64,000 bases of DNA from Desulfobacteraceae bacterium UBA2174 (GTDB lineage: Bacteria; Desulfobacterota; Desulfobacteria; Desulfobacterales; UBA2174). Location of the stretch: positions 49,334 to 113,333 of the forward strand of contig DCWA01000008.1 in NCBI GenBank assembly GCA_002327445.1, given 5' to 3'. The notes under the pieces are model-generated. The model was given only the letters and a program-made list of their open reading frames with translations. It was not told where the DNA came from and made no database searches. Below, piece after piece: positions 35,662 through 45,980 of the stretch (its first letter is position 1; each line of letters begins with the position of its first letter). The position numbers and the translations under genes are program-made.

Positions 35662-35802
35662 ATGTCACTCTCGGTCAATTTCGAATTTGTGGAAAAAGAA
35701 GATGTCGCCTTCGCCATTGAGCGATCTTGCGGCAAACTCTTCCGCATGGACGGAAGGGATAGGGTGGAGGGGAGTGGATCTGATCGATGCCGATCGGCGT
35801 AA
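35662..35802 (+). CDS. Possible small protein or gene remnant (46 residues)
   Basis: A 46-codon frame with a very good ribosome binding site (AAAGGGG then ATG 35662), starting MSLSVNFEFVEKEDVAF and ending DRCRSA. It lies 51 bases after the YvcK-like gene. The start looks like the N-terminus of a longer protein, and another frame stays open to 35869, so it may be a truncated gene. I recognise no family. The rest of the 35611-35925 gap holds nothing clear. Confidence 0.35.
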   Translation: MSLSVNFEFVEKEDVAFAIERSCGKLFRMDGRDRVEGSGSDRCRSA

Positions 35803-35925
35803 CAGGTTAGGCAGAGTCGGAGTTTCCGGAAACAGCAATGGGAGGATGGGCCATCTCCAGGGGGAATAGCGTTTTGGTCCGATGCAAGGGAAGGCTTTTT
35901 AGGTGTACCCCGTCAAAAATCCCAT

Positions 35926-35959
35926 AAAAAAAGGGTTGCGGTTTTACCCGTAACCCTTT
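35926..35959 (-). terminator. Terminator after tRNA-Pro
   Basis: On the minus strand AAAGGGTT and AACCCTTT arms (plus 35952-35959 and 35930-35937) form a stem, with inner pairing of ACGGG and CCGC, followed by TTTT. It lies 8 bases past the tRNA 3' end. Confidence 0.75.
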
Positions 35960-35967
35960 GATTTTAC

Positions 35968-36044
<77 letters not shown>

Positions 36045-36067
36045 GGCGCCATTCCCAAAATCGATTT

Positions 36068-36096
36068 TAATTATCACGGCCGGCGTCGCCTCGCAA
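36068..36096 (-). promoter_or_regulatory. Promoter of tRNA-Pro
   Basis: On the minus strand TTGCGA (plus 36091-36096) and TAATTA (plus 36068-36073) are 17 bases apart, 23 bases upstream of the tRNA gene. Confidence 0.55.
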
Positions 36097-36204
36097 GCCC
36101 TTCATGCGCCACCACCACCGCCGAAAACATCCTGCCGGCGCCATCGAAATGTTCAAGTCTTTGATTTTCCTTGTACGTTTCCGGCATTCGGCGACTGAAA
36201 GCTC

Positions 36205-36234
36205 TTGACAGCCCCCCGGAAATCGTCCTATTGT
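36205..36234 (+). promoter_or_regulatory. Promoter of tRNA-Leu
   Basis: TTGACA (36205-36210) and TATTGT (36229-36234) with an 18-base spacer lie 54 bases upstream of the tRNA-Leu gene. Confidence 0.6.
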
Positions 36235-36288
36235 TGGGGCGGTTGGCCTCGAAATGGAATAATTCTGAACACTTGGCCCGGCCCATCG

Positions 36289-36375
36289 GCGAGAGTGGCG
36301 GAACGGGTAGACGCACTGGACTTAGGATCCAGCTCTGGCGACAGAATGGGAGTTCGAGTCTCCCCTCTCGCACCA
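36289..36375 (+). tRNA. tRNA-Leu (anticodon TAG)
   Basis: An 87-base class II tRNA with acceptor GCGAGAG/CTCTCGC, anticodon stem CTGGA/TCCAG and loop CTTAGGA (TAG, reading CUA/CUN), a long variable arm, T loop TTCGAGT and encoded CCA at 36373-36375. Confidence 0.95.
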
Positions 36376-36394
36376 CCTTCGCATCTTTGAGAAT

Positions 36395-36436
36395 GCCTGA
36401 AGGGGTATCGGCCCCTCAGGCACTTACATTTTTTTG
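36395..36436 (+). terminator. Terminator between tRNA-Leu and tig
   Basis: GCCTGAAGGGG and CCCCTCAGGC form a stem with one bulge and a six-base loop (36395-36421). A run of seven T follows a few bases later (36429-36436). It could end the tRNA transcript. Confidence 0.65.
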
Positions 36437-36473
36437 CGGCGGATGCCACGGCGGCATCCTGGAAAGGAAAATC

Positions 36474-37799
36474 ATGATTTTGAGTGTGGAAGATCTCAGC
36501 CCGGTCAAAAAAATGTTGCACCTGGAAGTCCCCCAGGCCCAGGTGGTCAGCGAATTGGACAAGGCCTACGACGAGCTGCGGCGCACTGCCCGCATCAAGG
36601 GGTTTCGCAACGGCAAGGCCCCCCGCAGCGTCCTGGAGCGCCTCTACAAGAAGGACGTCCTATCCGACGTGGCGGCGCGTCTGGCCCGGGATACCCTCCT
36701 GGAGGCCCTCGAGGAGAGCAAGCTGCCCGTCATCGGCACTCCCCGCCTCGATCCGCCCGATTTGGATCCCGGCGCGGCCTACCGCTTTGACGTCACCGTC
36801 GAGATCAAGCCGGAAATCGCCGATATCGATTTCAAGGGCCTGGAATTGAAAAAGACGGTGTACGAGATCAGTGACGGTGAAATCGAAGCCCAGTTGGCCA
36901 TGCTCCAGCGCAACTTGGCCAAGCTCAAGCCCATCGAGGAAAACCGGCCCGTGGCCCAGGGCGACTACGTGGTGATGGACTATGCCGGCTTTTTTGAAGA
37001 CAAGCCTTACAACGAGACCGCTCCCACCACCGATTTCACCATCAAAATCGGCGAGGGGACGATCCACAAGGATTTCGATGCCCAGCTCGTCGGGGTCCAG
37101 GGCGGCACCGAGACCGAGGTCAAGGTGGATTTCCCGGCGGACTATTTTAACGCCAAGCTGGCCGGCAAGACCATCACCTTCCAGGTGACTGTCAAGGAAA
37201 TCCGGGCCGAGGACCTGCCTCCCATCGACGACGCCATGGCTCCGAAACTGGGTCCCTACCAGACCCTGGAGGAACTCAAGGCCGTGATCCGCAGCAACCT
37301 GGAAGCCGGCTACACCCGGCGCAGCGAGCAGGAACTGCATGAAGCCATCTTCAAGGCCCTGGCGGCGCGCTGCAGCTTCGAAGTCCCTGAAACCCTGGTG
37401 GAAGCGGAGATGGAAAACATCATCAGCGACGCCGAACGCAGCTTCGGCGCCCGCAACATGACCCTGGATCAGGTGGGCCTGTCACGGGATCTGCTTGCCG
37501 CCCAGTATCGATCCACGGCGGTGGAGCAGGCGCGCAGGCACCTGATCCTCGACAAGATCATCCGCCAGGAGAACCTCACCGTGGCCGAAGATGCCCTGGA
37601 GGCCGGCCTGGCCCAGATGGCCAAGGCGTACGACCAACCGGTGCAGGTCATCAAGGATCTCTACCGCCACAACCCCGAGGGGCTGGAATCGTTCAAGCAC
37701 AGTCTACTTGAAAAAGAGGCCATCAAGCTTATAATGAATGAAAACCGCATCGAATCGGTACCCGCTGCGGCCGGATCACCGGCCGAGGGCGAAAGCTGA
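36474..37799 (+). CDS. tig: Trigger factor (ribosome-associated chaperone and prolyl isomerase)
   Basis: A 441-residue trigger factor. The N-terminal ribosome-binding domain has the signature region KGFRNGKAPRSVLERLYKK, the middle FKBP-type domain has GDYVVMDYAGFFEDKPY, and the C-terminal part is the long helical chaperone domain ending in a Glu/Ala tail. ATG 36474 is chosen for its GGAAAGGAAAA ribosome binding site and the conserved start; the frame is open upstream through tRNA-Leu, which is not coding. It heads the tig-clpP-clpX-lon cluster. Confidence 0.95.
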   Translation: MILSVEDLSPVKKMLHLEVPQAQVVSELDKAYDELRRTARIKGFRNGKAPRSVLERLYKKDVLSDVAARLARDTLLEALEESKLPVIGTPRLDPPDLDPGAAYRFDVTVEIKPEIADIDFKGLELKKTVYEISDGEIEAQLAMLQRNLAKLKPIEENRPVAQGDYVVMDYAGFFEDKPYNETAPTTDFTIKIGEGTIHKDFDAQLVGVQGGTETEVKVDFPADYFNAKLAGKTITFQVTVKEIRAEDLPPIDDAMAPKLGPYQTLEELKAVIRSNLEAGYTRRSEQELHEAIFKALAARCSFEVPETLVEAEMENIISDAERSFGARNMTLDQVGLSRDLLAAQYRSTAVEQARRHLILDKIIRQENLTVAEDALEAGLAQMAKAYDQPVQVIKDLYRHNPEGLESFKHSLLEKEAIKLIMNENRIESVPAAAGSPAEGES

Positions 37800-37834
37800 T
37801 CGACGCGCAGGGTAGATCCTGAAACGGAAACCGC

Positions 37835-37868
37835 TGGGGAAACGCCAGAGCCGAAAGGCGTTTCCCCA
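37835..37868 (+). other. Strong hairpin between tig and clpP
   Basis: TGGGGAAACGCC (37835-37846) and GGCGTTTCCCCA (37857-37868) form a perfect 12-bp stem with a ten-base loop. No U-run follows. It may be a partial terminator or an mRNA stabiliser separating tig and clpP expression. Confidence 0.6.
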
Positions 37869-37897
37869 TATCATGTTCAGTTGCAAGGAGGTTGATT

Positions 37898-38514
37898 GTG
37901 CCTTTGATTCCGATGGTCATCGAGCAGAGCAGCCGCGGTGAGCGGGCTTATGACATCTACTCCCGACTGTTGAAGGACCGGATCATATTTCTCGGGACCG
38001 CCATCAATGACGAAGTGGCCAACCTGCTGATCGCCCAGTTGCTTTTCCTGGAGTCCGAGGACCCGGAAAAGGACATCAACTTCTACATCAACTCCCCCGG
38101 CGGGATCGTCACGGCCGGCCTGGCCATTTATGACACCATGCAGTACATCAAGCCGGACATCACCACCGTGTGCATCGGCCAGGCGGCCAGCATGGGCGCC
38201 CTGCTGCTCGCCGCCGGAGCCAAAGGCAAGCGCTACGCCCTGCCCAACTCCCGCATCCTGATTCACCAACCTTTGGGCGGGTCCCAGGGGCAGGCGGCCG
38301 ACATCGCCATCCAGGCCAAGGAGATTCTGCGCATCCGTGACACCTTGAATCAGATTCTGGCCCACCACACTGCCAAGGATCTGGGCCAGATCGAAAGGGA
38401 CACGGACCGGGATTTCTTCATGTCTGGTGAAGAAGCCAGGGCTTACGGCATCGTTGACCACGTCATGGCGAGCCGGGACGACCTGTTCCGGGACGACGCC
38501 TCGGAGATCCCCAA

Positions 38515-38518
<4 letters not shown>
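37898..38518 (+). CDS. clpP: ATP-dependent Clp protease proteolytic subunit
   Basis: A 206-residue serine peptidase that forms the tetradecameric ClpP chamber. The catalytic Ser lies in [15 protein letters not shown] and the catalytic His in ILIHQPLGG, with the Asp in the later [12 protein letters not shown] region. GTG 37898 is chosen because GGAGG is six bases upstream; the in-frame TTG 37892 is too close to it. The stop overlaps the clpX start (ATGA), so ClpP and its ATPase partner are coupled. Confidence 0.96.
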
Positions 38519-39759
<1,241 letters not shown>

Positions 39760-39790
39760 TCGGGCCTCCGCATCCAGGTAAAGATTGCCC

Positions 39791-42259
39791 ATGATTTCTG
39801 TACCCAAAATGTTTCGTCACTCCGGCAACGAGACGCCCCCCCTGATTTTGCCGCTGCTGCCGCTGCGGGACATCGTGGTGTTTCCGCAAATGGTGGCGCC
39901 GTTGTTCGTGGGGCGCAAAAAATCGGTCAGCGCGCTGGCCGAGGCGATGAAGAAGGACAAGCGCGTCTTTTTGGCCACCCAGAAGAAAGCCTCGGTGGAC
40001 ACCCCGGAAGAAGGGGACATCAGCGAGATGGGCACCGTCGGCAAGGTGCTGCAATTGCTCAAACTTCCCGATGGTACGGTCAAGGCCCTCGTCGAGGGCG
40101 AAGCCCGGGGCAGGATCGTGCAGTTCATCGGCGCCGAGGAGTTTTTCCAGGTCGAGGTCGAGGGCGTCGCTGAAAAACCCCTCACCGAGACGGCCCAACT
40201 GGCCCTGACACGGGCCCTTCACGAGGCTTTCGAGGAATACGCCAAGGTCAACAAGAACATCAGCAAGGATCTGGTGACCAACATCCTTTCCATCACCGAT
40301 CCGTCCAAGCTCTCGGACACCGTTTCGGCCCACTTTTCCTTCCGCCTGCCCGACAAGCAGCGGCTGCTGGAAAGCGTGGTGCTCGAAGACCGGCTCTCGC
40401 TGCTGCTGAGCCTGATCCGCATGGAAATCGAAGTCTTCGAGATGGACAAGCGGATCAAGGACCGGGTCAAGGAGCAGATGGAAAAGACCCAGCGCAACTA
40501 CTACCTCAACGAGCAGATGCGGGCCATCAAGAAGGAGATGGGCTCCGACGACGAAAGCCAGGAGGAGCTGCAGGAACTCGAGAAAGAAATCGAGAGCAAG
40601 AAAATGAGCGAGGAGGCCACCGAGAAGGTGCGCCGGGAGTTTCGCAAACTCAAGCTCATGGCGCCCATGAGCGCCGAGGCCACCGTGGTGCGCAACTACA
40701 TCGAGTGGCTCATCGGGCTTCCCTGGTACGAAAAATCGGAGATCAGCAAGGATATCGGCGAGGCGGAAAGGATTCTCGACGAAGACCACTACGGGCTGGA
40801 AAAGCCCAAGGAGCGGATCATCGAGTATCTGGCGGTACAGGCCCTGATGGACAAAGTGCGCGGGCCCATCCTGTGCTTCGTCGGCCCGCCGGGGGTCGGC
40901 AAGACATCCCTGGCCCGCTCCATCGCCCGCGCTACGGGGCGCAAGTTCGTGCGCATCTCCCTGGGCGGGGTGCGCGACGAGGCGGAAATCCGCGGTCACC
41001 GGCGCACCTACATCGGCGCTTTGCCGGGAAAGATCATCCAGTCGATCAAGAAGGCCGGCGTCAACAATCCGGTCTTCTGCCTCGACGAAGTCGACAAGAT
41101 GAGCATGGATTTCCGTGGCGACCCCTCGGCGGCCCTGCTGGAAGTGCTCGACCCTGAGCAGAACAACGCTTTCAGCGATCACTACCTCGACGTGGACTAC
41201 GATCTGTCGGACGTGATGTTCGTCACCACGGCCAACACCTTGCCCGACATCCCCCTGCCCTTGCAGGATCGCATGGAGATCATCCGCCTGGCCGGGTACA
41301 CCGAGTATGAAAAGTACCACATCGCAAAGGGTTTTCTCGTCACCAAGCAGATCAAGGCCAACGGCCTGGAAGGCAAGGACGTCTCCTTTTCCAAGAACGC
41401 CATCTACACCATCATCCGCCAGTACACCCGCGAATCCGGGGTGCGCAACCTGGAGCGCGAAATCGCCTCCATCTGCCGCAAGATCGCCCGTCAGGCGGTG
41501 AAGGACAAGGAGGACAGAGTTTACCGGGTCACTTCCCAGAACGTACCCACGTTCCTCGGCCCGCCGCGCTTCAAGGCCAGTCAGATCGAGGAGGCTGATC
41601 ATGTGGGCATGGTCACCGGGCTGGCCTGGACCCAGGTGGGCGGCGAACTGCTCTGCGTGGAGACGCTGATCATGCCCGGCCGGGGACAGCTCAGCATCAC
41701 CGGCCAGATCGGCGACGTGATGAAGGAATCGGCCCAGGCGGCAGTGAGCTACGTGCGATCCCGGGCCCAGAGCCTCCGCATCGACAGCAACTTCTACCGC
41801 CACTTCGACCTGCACATCCACGTCCCCGAGGGCGCCATCCCCAAGGACGGACCTTCGGCGGGCATCTCCATGTGCACCTCCCTGGTGTCGGCCCTGACCC
41901 GCCGGCCGGTGCACCGGGATCTGGCCATGACCGGCGAAATCACGCTGCGCGGGCGGGTGCTGGCCATCGGGGGCCTGAAGGAAAAGATCCTGGCGGCCCA
42001 CCGCGCCGGGATCCGCAAGGTATTGATACCGAAGGAAAACGAAAAGGACATCAAGGAGATCCCGGTCAGCATCCAGAAGCAGCTCGACATCGTGCTGGTG
42101 GAGCACATGGACGAGGTCCTCGCCCATGCCTTGGTTCTGGAAGAAGGCGATGCCCTGTTCAAGGAAAACGACATCTGCTTCGCCCTGCCCCCCCCGGGTA
42201 GTGAAAAAATGAACGCAGACATCGGCGCGGATGGGGATCTGCCGCCCCTGACGCATTGA
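39791..42259 (+). CDS. lon: ATP-dependent protease La (Lon)
   Basis: An 822-residue Lon protease. It has an N-terminal substrate-binding domain ([16 protein letters not shown]), a coiled helical middle, an AAA+ module with [19 protein letters not shown] and [11 protein letters not shown], and a C-terminal Ser-Lys protease domain with catalytic Ser near residue 689 in [11 protein letters not shown] and Lys downstream in [16 protein letters not shown] 39791 is the likely start; TTG 39785 is in frame. It is the end of the tig-clpP-clpX-lon proteostasis cluster. Confidence 0.97.
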   Translation: MISVPKMFRHSGNETPPLILPLLPLRDIVVFPQMVAPLFVGRKKSVSALAEAMKKDKRVFLATQKKASVDTPEEGDISEMGTVGKVLQLLKLPDGTVKALVEGEARGRIVQFIGAEEFFQVEVEGVAEKPLTETAQLALTRALHEAFEEYAKVNKNISKDLVTNILSITDPSKLSDTVSAHFSFRLPDKQRLLESVVLEDRLSLLLSLIRMEIEVFEMDKRIKDRVKEQMEKTQRNYYLNEQMRAIKKEMGSDDESQEELQELEKEIESKKMSEEATEKVRREFRKLKLMAPMSAEATVVRNYIEWLIGLPWYEKSEISKDIGEAERILDEDHYGLEKPKERIIEYLAVQALMDKVRGPILCFVGPPGVGKTSLARSIARATGRKFVRISLGGVRDEAEIRGHRRTYIGALPGKIIQSIKKAGVNNPVFCLDEVDKMSMDFRGDPSAALLEVLDPEQNNAFSDHYLDVDYDLSDVMFVTTANTLPDIPLPLQDRMEIIRLAGYTEYEKYHIAKGFLVTKQIKANGLEGKDVSFSKNAIYTIIRQYTRESGVRNLEREIASICRKIARQAVKDKEDRVYRVTSQNVPTFLGPPRFKASQIEEADHVGMVTGLAWTQVGGELLCVETLIMPGRGQLSITGQIGDVMKESAQAAVSYVRSRAQSLRIDSNFYRHFDLHIHVPEGAIPKDGPSAGISMCTSLVSALTRRPVHRDLAMTGEITLRGRVLAIGGLKEKILAAHRAGIRKVLIPKENEKDIKEIPVSIQKQLDIVLVEHMDEVLAHALVLEEGDALFKENDICFALPPPGSEKMNADIGADGDLPPLTH

Positions 42260-42279
42260 CCGGCAACCGCATTATTTTC

Positions 42280-42309
42280 TTGACATCGAACCGGCAGCGC
42301 TGGTAGAAA
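42280..42309 (+). promoter_or_regulatory. Promoter of the tRNA-Val/tRNA-Asp unit
   Basis: TTGACA (42280-42285) and TAGAAA (42304-42309) are 18 bases apart, 42 bases upstream of tRNA-Val. Confidence 0.55.
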
Positions 42310-42351
42310 GCCAACTCTTCGTGGGGCGCTTTTTCCGGAAACGATCTTGCC

Positions 42352-42427
42352 GGGCGGATAGCTCAGCGGGGAGAGCGCCGGCCTTACAAGCCGGGGGTCA
42401 CAGGTTCAAACCCTGTTCCGCCCACCA
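42352..42427 (+). tRNA. tRNA-Val (anticodon TAC)
   Basis: A 76-base cloverleaf with acceptor GGGCGGA/TCCGCCC, anticodon stem CCGGC/GCCGG and loop CTTACAA (TAC), T loop TTCAAAC and encoded CCA. It is cotranscribed with tRNA-Asp 38 bases downstream. Confidence 0.95.
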
Positions 42428-42465
42428 CGGAAAAAACGGCCCGGTCGTGAAAATATTTGTTTTGC

Positions 42466-42543
42466 GGGGGCGTAGCTCAGTTCGGTTAGAGCGCCGGCCT
42501 GTCACGCCGGAGGTCGCGAGTTCGAGCCTCGTCGCTCCCGCCA
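42466..42543 (+). tRNA. tRNA-Asp (anticodon GTC)
   Basis: A 78-base cloverleaf with acceptor GGGGGCG/CGCTCCC (one G:U), D loop AGTTCGGTTA, anticodon loop CTGTCAC (GTC), T loop TTCGAGC and encoded CCA. Confidence 0.95.
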
Positions 42544-42555
42544 CAGTAAAATCAA

Positions 42556-42588
42556 GGGGTTACGGAATTTTCCGCAGCCCCTTTTTTT
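42556..42588 (+). terminator. Rho-independent terminator after tRNA-Asp
   Basis: GGGGTTACGGAA and TTCCGCAGCCCC form a stem with small mismatches (42556-42581) followed by seven T. It ends the tRNA-Val/Asp transcript. Confidence 0.88.
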
Positions 42589-42982
42589 ATGCCTGAAAAT
42601 CCATTTCCAAGCGGCTGCCCCGCAGGGGGCCTTTCCCCCATACACTCCATCCCTGAACATTCCGCCCAACCTGACACTTTCCCCCATTTACCAGGTCAAG
42701 GGCTCCCTGAAAGCCGTTGCCGACCCCGCACCGCCACTTTCAAGGCCAAGTACCGGCGAGATCGCCCTGGCTTGCCCAAGGGGCAGTTCGATGACGCGGG
42801 CTTGCAGCGGCTCCTGGAGGCATTAGAGTGGAACATTCCGTTCGCGGTGCAGGTCCGGGGAGGAAGCCCGGGCCGATCACTTTGAACGCCGCAATCATCC
42901 GCGCGTCCGGCCTGGATTTTCAAACCCAGTGGTCGAACGGCGGGGGCCTGCGGTTCGGGCCAGGTACGGAGGGATGCATCTG
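42589..42982. other. Gap without a supported gene
   Basis: A 98-codon open frame exists at 42589-42885, but it has no ribosome binding site, no recognisable family and Pro-rich composition typical of chance frames. I see no tRNA, promoter of note or repeat here; it may be decayed sequence. Confidence 0.5.
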
Positions 42983-43315
42983 ATGGCGCGCCCCGTCACC
43001 CTACTGCTTTTGATCGCCGTGCTGCTCCAGGCGTTCGACCAGTACTCGACATTGGTTCTGGTTCAGTACGGAGGCACCGAGGCGAACCCCTTGGCCGTCT
43101 GGATGTTCGGGATGATGGGCGTCGAGTGGACAATCATTCTGCTCAAGACCCTTGGCGTCGGCATTGTCTGCTTCATCGCCTACATCTGCGACGATCGAAA
43201 AAGTGCGAAGGTTTTGGGATTGATTAACGTTTACTATTTCATTCTGCTTGGCGCTTTTAATTTCCGGTTTCTATTGAAGGTCCTCTGGTGTTCATCCAGT
43301 TCCGGTATCTGTTGA
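42983..43315 (+). CDS. DUF5658-like small membrane protein
   Basis: A 110-residue protein with three hydrophobic helices (about residues 5-24, 43-68 and 78-100). The segment DQYSTLVLVQYGGTEANPLAVWM resembles the DUF5658 pattern with a Glu-Ala-Asn-Pro motif between the first two helices. GGAGGG lies nine bases before ATG 42983, which is preferred over ATG 42974. The tail ends with Cys and Ser residues. Function is unknown. Confidence 0.65.
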   Translation: MARPVTLLLLIAVLLQAFDQYSTLVLVQYGGTEANPLAVWMFGMMGVEWTIILLKTLGVGIVCFIAYICDDRKSAKVLGLINVYYFILLGAFNFRFLLKVLWCSSSSGIC

Positions 43316-43678
43316 GGGCCGACCTTTGTCCATTCACGGTCGCAACTATTTGACCAGAATAAAAAAAGAGTGCACCTTGAGTTGCAAGATCTCCGAGAGG
43401 GGCGCCCTGTCGGACAAGGATCGGGAAACGATCGACCACGGAGTGCTCGGCCATGCCAAGGGGAACAGGATCGAAAAGCCACGACGGTTTGGCCACCAAT
43501 GGCATTGGGCGATGCGGTGAGGGGAATACACCGCCTGTAACCAATCCCGGCCCGAAAACGACATGATTCTACAACATTCAGGCTGAATCCCTCGGTCCGC
43601 TCCGCTTGTTGGAGATGCGGACCAGGAAGAAGACCCTGCGGACCAGAGCATTCCGTCCGCCTCAAAAAGGAAGAAACC
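43316..43678. other. Gap without a supported gene
   Basis: About 360 bases with short overlapping open frames on both strands and no ribosome binding site or family match. No clear promoter for the downstream RcnB-like gene is visible. Confidence 0.5.
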
Positions 43679-44314
43679 GTGAAAAAAGTGCTGATCGCCA
43701 TGATGATCTTCTTGCTGGCGCCGCTGACAGCAGCCGTTCATGCCGACGACAAGGGAAGGGAAAGAGCCAAACATTACGAAGAGCAGCGTCGGGAGGAAAT
43801 GAAGCACCGGCAGGAACAGGCCAGGGAGTCGCGCAAGTTCCACGAAGAACAGGCGCGGGAACAAGACAAGCATCGAAGAGAGATGGCCAGGGAATGGGAG
43901 AAAGAACGCGGGTCGAGAAGAGATTGGCATGACTATTCCGATCATCGCGACGGCCATGACCGTTATCGCGGTCCGGATCGTTCCCATTACCAATACCGGT
44001 CCTATTTTCGGGGCCATGACCGATCCCCCATAGACCGCTACTACGCCGACCAGTTTCGCCGCGGCAAATGCCCTCCGGGCCTGGTCAGGACGGCCAACGG
44101 CTGCATGCCTCGAGGGCTGGCCAAAAAATGGAAGCTCTATCGGCCGCTGCCCAGAGATGTGATCTACCATGATCTGCCCAGGGAGGTTCTGGTCACGCTG
44201 GGGCCACCCCCAAGCGGGCACCGGTTCGTGCGTGTGGCCGGAGACATCTTGCTGCTGTCGGTTGGCACCGGCATGGTGATTGACGCCATCGAGGACCTTG
44301 GCCGGATTTACTGA
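43679..44314 (+). CDS. RcnB-like periplasmic protein with charged helical region
   Basis: A 211-residue secreted protein. A signal peptide (KKVLIAMMIFLLAPLTAAVHA) is followed by about 75 residues of Glu/Arg/Lys/Gln-rich helix and an Asp/Arg/Tyr/His-rich section. The C-terminal part (YYADQFRRGKCPPGLVRTAN, GCMPRGLAKKW, PLPRDVIYHDLP) matches the RcnB family, linked in E. coli to Ni/Co homeostasis, and it ends in a hydrophobic segment. GTG 43679 has AAGGAAG upstream. The long charged insert is unlike E. coli RcnB. Metal binding is inferred only. Confidence 0.72.
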   Translation: MKKVLIAMMIFLLAPLTAAVHADDKGRERAKHYEEQRREEMKHRQEQARESRKFHEEQAREQDKHRREMAREWEKERGSRRDWHDYSDHRDGHDRYRGPDRSHYQYRSYFRGHDRSPIDRYYADQFRRGKCPPGLVRTANGCMPRGLAKKWKLYRPLPRDVIYHDLPREVLVTLGPPPSGHRFVRVAGDILLLSVGTGMVIDAIEDLGRIY

Positions 44315-44341
44315 CCGGAGAAGGAGGTTCGCCTTCTCCGG
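44315..44341 (+). terminator. Hairpin after the RcnB-like gene
   Basis: CCGGAGAAGG (44315-44324) and CCTTCTCCGG (44332-44341) form a perfect 10-bp stem with a seven-base loop directly after the stop codon. There is no T-run, so termination strength is uncertain. Confidence 0.5.
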
Positions 44342-44489
44342 GTCTCGGCTCATGCCGATCATTCCCGGAGCGACCTCCAGTGCGAAAAGGCGCCGGGAGG
44401 TAGCGGCAACCGCCCAAGGCAGGTGCACGGCAGCCCCTTGTGCAACTTGAATCCGATCGACGGCCATCCAAAAAGGGTTTGCATGTCAT

Positions 44490-44531
44490 AAAAAAAAGGG
44501 CACAGCCTCGTCGAAACGAGACTGTGCCCTT
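44490..44531 (-). terminator. Terminator of the cold shock gene
   Basis: On the minus strand AAGGGCACAG(T)CTCGT and ACGAG(G)CTGTGCCCTT form a long stem with a TTCG loop, followed by a run of T. It lies 22 bases after the cold shock stop codon. Confidence 0.92.
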
Positions 44532-44552
44532 GATGGCTCGTCAAAAAGCCGA

Positions 44553-44750
44553 TCAGATCACGGTGACATTGGTCGCCGAGGGCCCCTTGGGACCCTGAAC
44601 GATGTCGAAAGAGACCCGGTCACCTTCGTTGAGCGATTTGAAACCGGTGGCGTTGATCCCCGAGTGGTGAACAAACACATCCGGTCCGTCTTCGCGCTCA
44701 ATGAAGCCGAAACCTTTTCCCGCGTTGAACCATTTGACTGTTCCGTTCAT
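44553..44750 (-). CDS. CspA family cold shock protein
   Basis: A 65-residue single-domain OB-fold protein that binds single-stranded RNA or DNA. RNP1 is KGFGFIE and RNP2 is VFVHHS; it begins [24 protein letters not shown] is seven bases before the ATG. It is monocistronic with its own terminator. The upstream region is long, which leaves room for a structured 5' leader as in other csp genes, though none could be demonstrated by eye. Confidence 0.96.
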   Translation of the reverse strand: MNGTVKWFNAGKGFGFIEREDGPDVFVHHSGINATGFKSLNEGDRVSFDIVQGPKGPSATNVTVI

Positions 44751-45142
44751 GGCACATCCTCCTTTCTTGAGAATTTCCGGATTTCATGCTGGAGGATGTT
44801 ACAGATAAAAATGTATCATGCCTTCAGAAAGAAATCGCCCCACCCGACTTCAGGCAGGGCCGTATCGTTGGGACCCACCATAATCGATATCCCTGACAAA
44901 CGCAACTCTTTTTTTCATGAAAGCCGGCACCGCCCCCGGTCATCCCGGAGGGCAGCCTCCATGCAATGACCCTCCCCTGCCATCATTCCCGGCCCTTCGC
45001 TTCAAAACGTATTTCCCGGATCTCCTGAACCCTTCTGTCCCGTCCAGTCTCGAACAACCATCGCGCCCTGACAAAACCGGGCAAATCAGGCACCACCCGG
45101 CCGAACGGCTCGCTTGTTCTCCGCAGAAGCACGGTTGGACGC
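44751..45142. other. Gap upstream of csp and iclR
   Basis: Nearly 400 bases with no supported gene. It must hold the minus-strand csp promoter and leader, but no clear -35/-10 pair is seen for it. The plus-strand iclR promoter begins at 45143. Confidence 0.5.
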
Positions 45143-45171
45143 TTGACAGATTGCGGCAAGGAAGATATTTT
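45143..45171 (+). promoter_or_regulatory. Promoter of iclR-type gene
   Basis: TTGACA (45143-45148) and TATTTT (45166-45171) are exactly 17 bases apart. Transcription would start near 45178, just before the palindrome at 45187. Confidence 0.7.
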
Positions 45172-45186
45172 GATATTCAAAATGTA

Positions 45187-45203
45187 ATTTCGCAATGCGA
45201 AAT
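45187..45203. promoter_or_regulatory. Probable operator of the IclR-type regulator
   Basis: ATTTCGCA and TGCGAAAT flank a single base, a perfect 17-base palindrome resembling IclR-family operators. It lies between the predicted transcription start and the regulator's own ATG, so autoregulation, and control of the downstream synthetase gene, is likely. Confidence 0.65.
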
Positions 45204-45214
45204 CATGAGGCGGC

Positions 45215-45964
45215 ATGAAATCCAGACAATTCATTCAATCCCTGGAAAAAGGCTTGATGATCCTCAAGGTTTTTTCCGGTTCACGGGCCTCCCTCTCCGT
45301 CACCGACATCGCCGGGAGCTGCGGCATGAACATGGCCACGGCCCACCGTTACCTCTTCACCCTCAAGGAACTCGGCTATCTGGAGCAGGAGGCCGCAACC
45401 CGCCGCTATCGGTTGACGCCCAAGGTCCTCAAAATCGGGGTGGCGGCGCTCAACACGATGGATCTGAAAAACCGTCTCCTGCCGCACATGCTGGAAACCA
45501 CCAAAACATTCGACGTCACCACCCAGTGCGCCATCCTCGATGATACCGACGTCGTCGTCCTGGACCGGGTCCGCTCCAGGGAAGTGGTCAACTGGGACAT
45601 CGGGGTGGGATCGAGGCTGCCCGTCTATTGCACCGCCATGGGCAAGGCGATCCTGGCCTTTCTGGAAGACGAGGCCCAAACCGGCCTGCTGCAACGGATC
45701 CGCTTCGAACGCCACACCCGGCACACCCTCGGCACGCCCGAGGAACTTCAGGCCGACCTGGCCCGCATCCGCGACAGCGGCTACGTCTTCAGCGACCAGG
45801 AGCTGACGATGGGCCTGCGCTCCATTGCGGCCCCGGTTTTTCGCAATGGACGGGTCGAGGGGGCCTTCGGCATCTCCTACGCCGTCAACCGAGCCAACGA
45901 AGCCGGTCTTGAATCCGCCCTGGTTAAGCAAGTGTTGCAAATCGCCGCGAAGGTATCTTTCTGA
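45215..45964 (+). CDS. IclR family transcriptional regulator
   Basis: A 249-residue regulator with an N-terminal winged helix-turn-helix (SLEKGLMILKVFSGSRASLS, VTDIAGSCGMNMATAHRYLF) and a C-terminal effector-binding GAF-like domain (GSRLPVYCTAMGKAILAFL, GLRSIAAPVFRNG, GAFGISYAVNR). IclR proteins commonly control catabolic genes through small acids. It is followed 16 bases later by an ADP-forming acyl-CoA synthetase, its probable target, and carries a palindrome in its leader. Confidence 0.92.
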   Translation: MKSRQFIQSLEKGLMILKVFSGSRASLSVTDIAGSCGMNMATAHRYLFTLKELGYLEQEAATRRYRLTPKVLKIGVAALNTMDLKNRLLPHMLETTKTFDVTTQCAILDDTDVVVLDRVRSREVVNWDIGVGSRLPVYCTAMGKAILAFLEDEAQTGLLQRIRFERHTRHTLGTPEELQADLARIRDSGYVFSDQELTMGLRSIAAPVFRNGRVEGAFGISYAVNRANEAGLESALVKQVLQIAAKVSF

Positions 45965-45980
45965 AACGGAGGTATGTCCC

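Noticed and set aside
42589..42885. A 98-codon frame after tRNA-Asp
   Set aside because: No ribosome binding site, it begins inside the region just after the terminator, it is Pro-rich and has no recognisable family.
43326..43520. A 64-codon frame before the RcnB-like gene
   Set aside because: It would start at TTG without a ribosome binding site and matches nothing I recognise.
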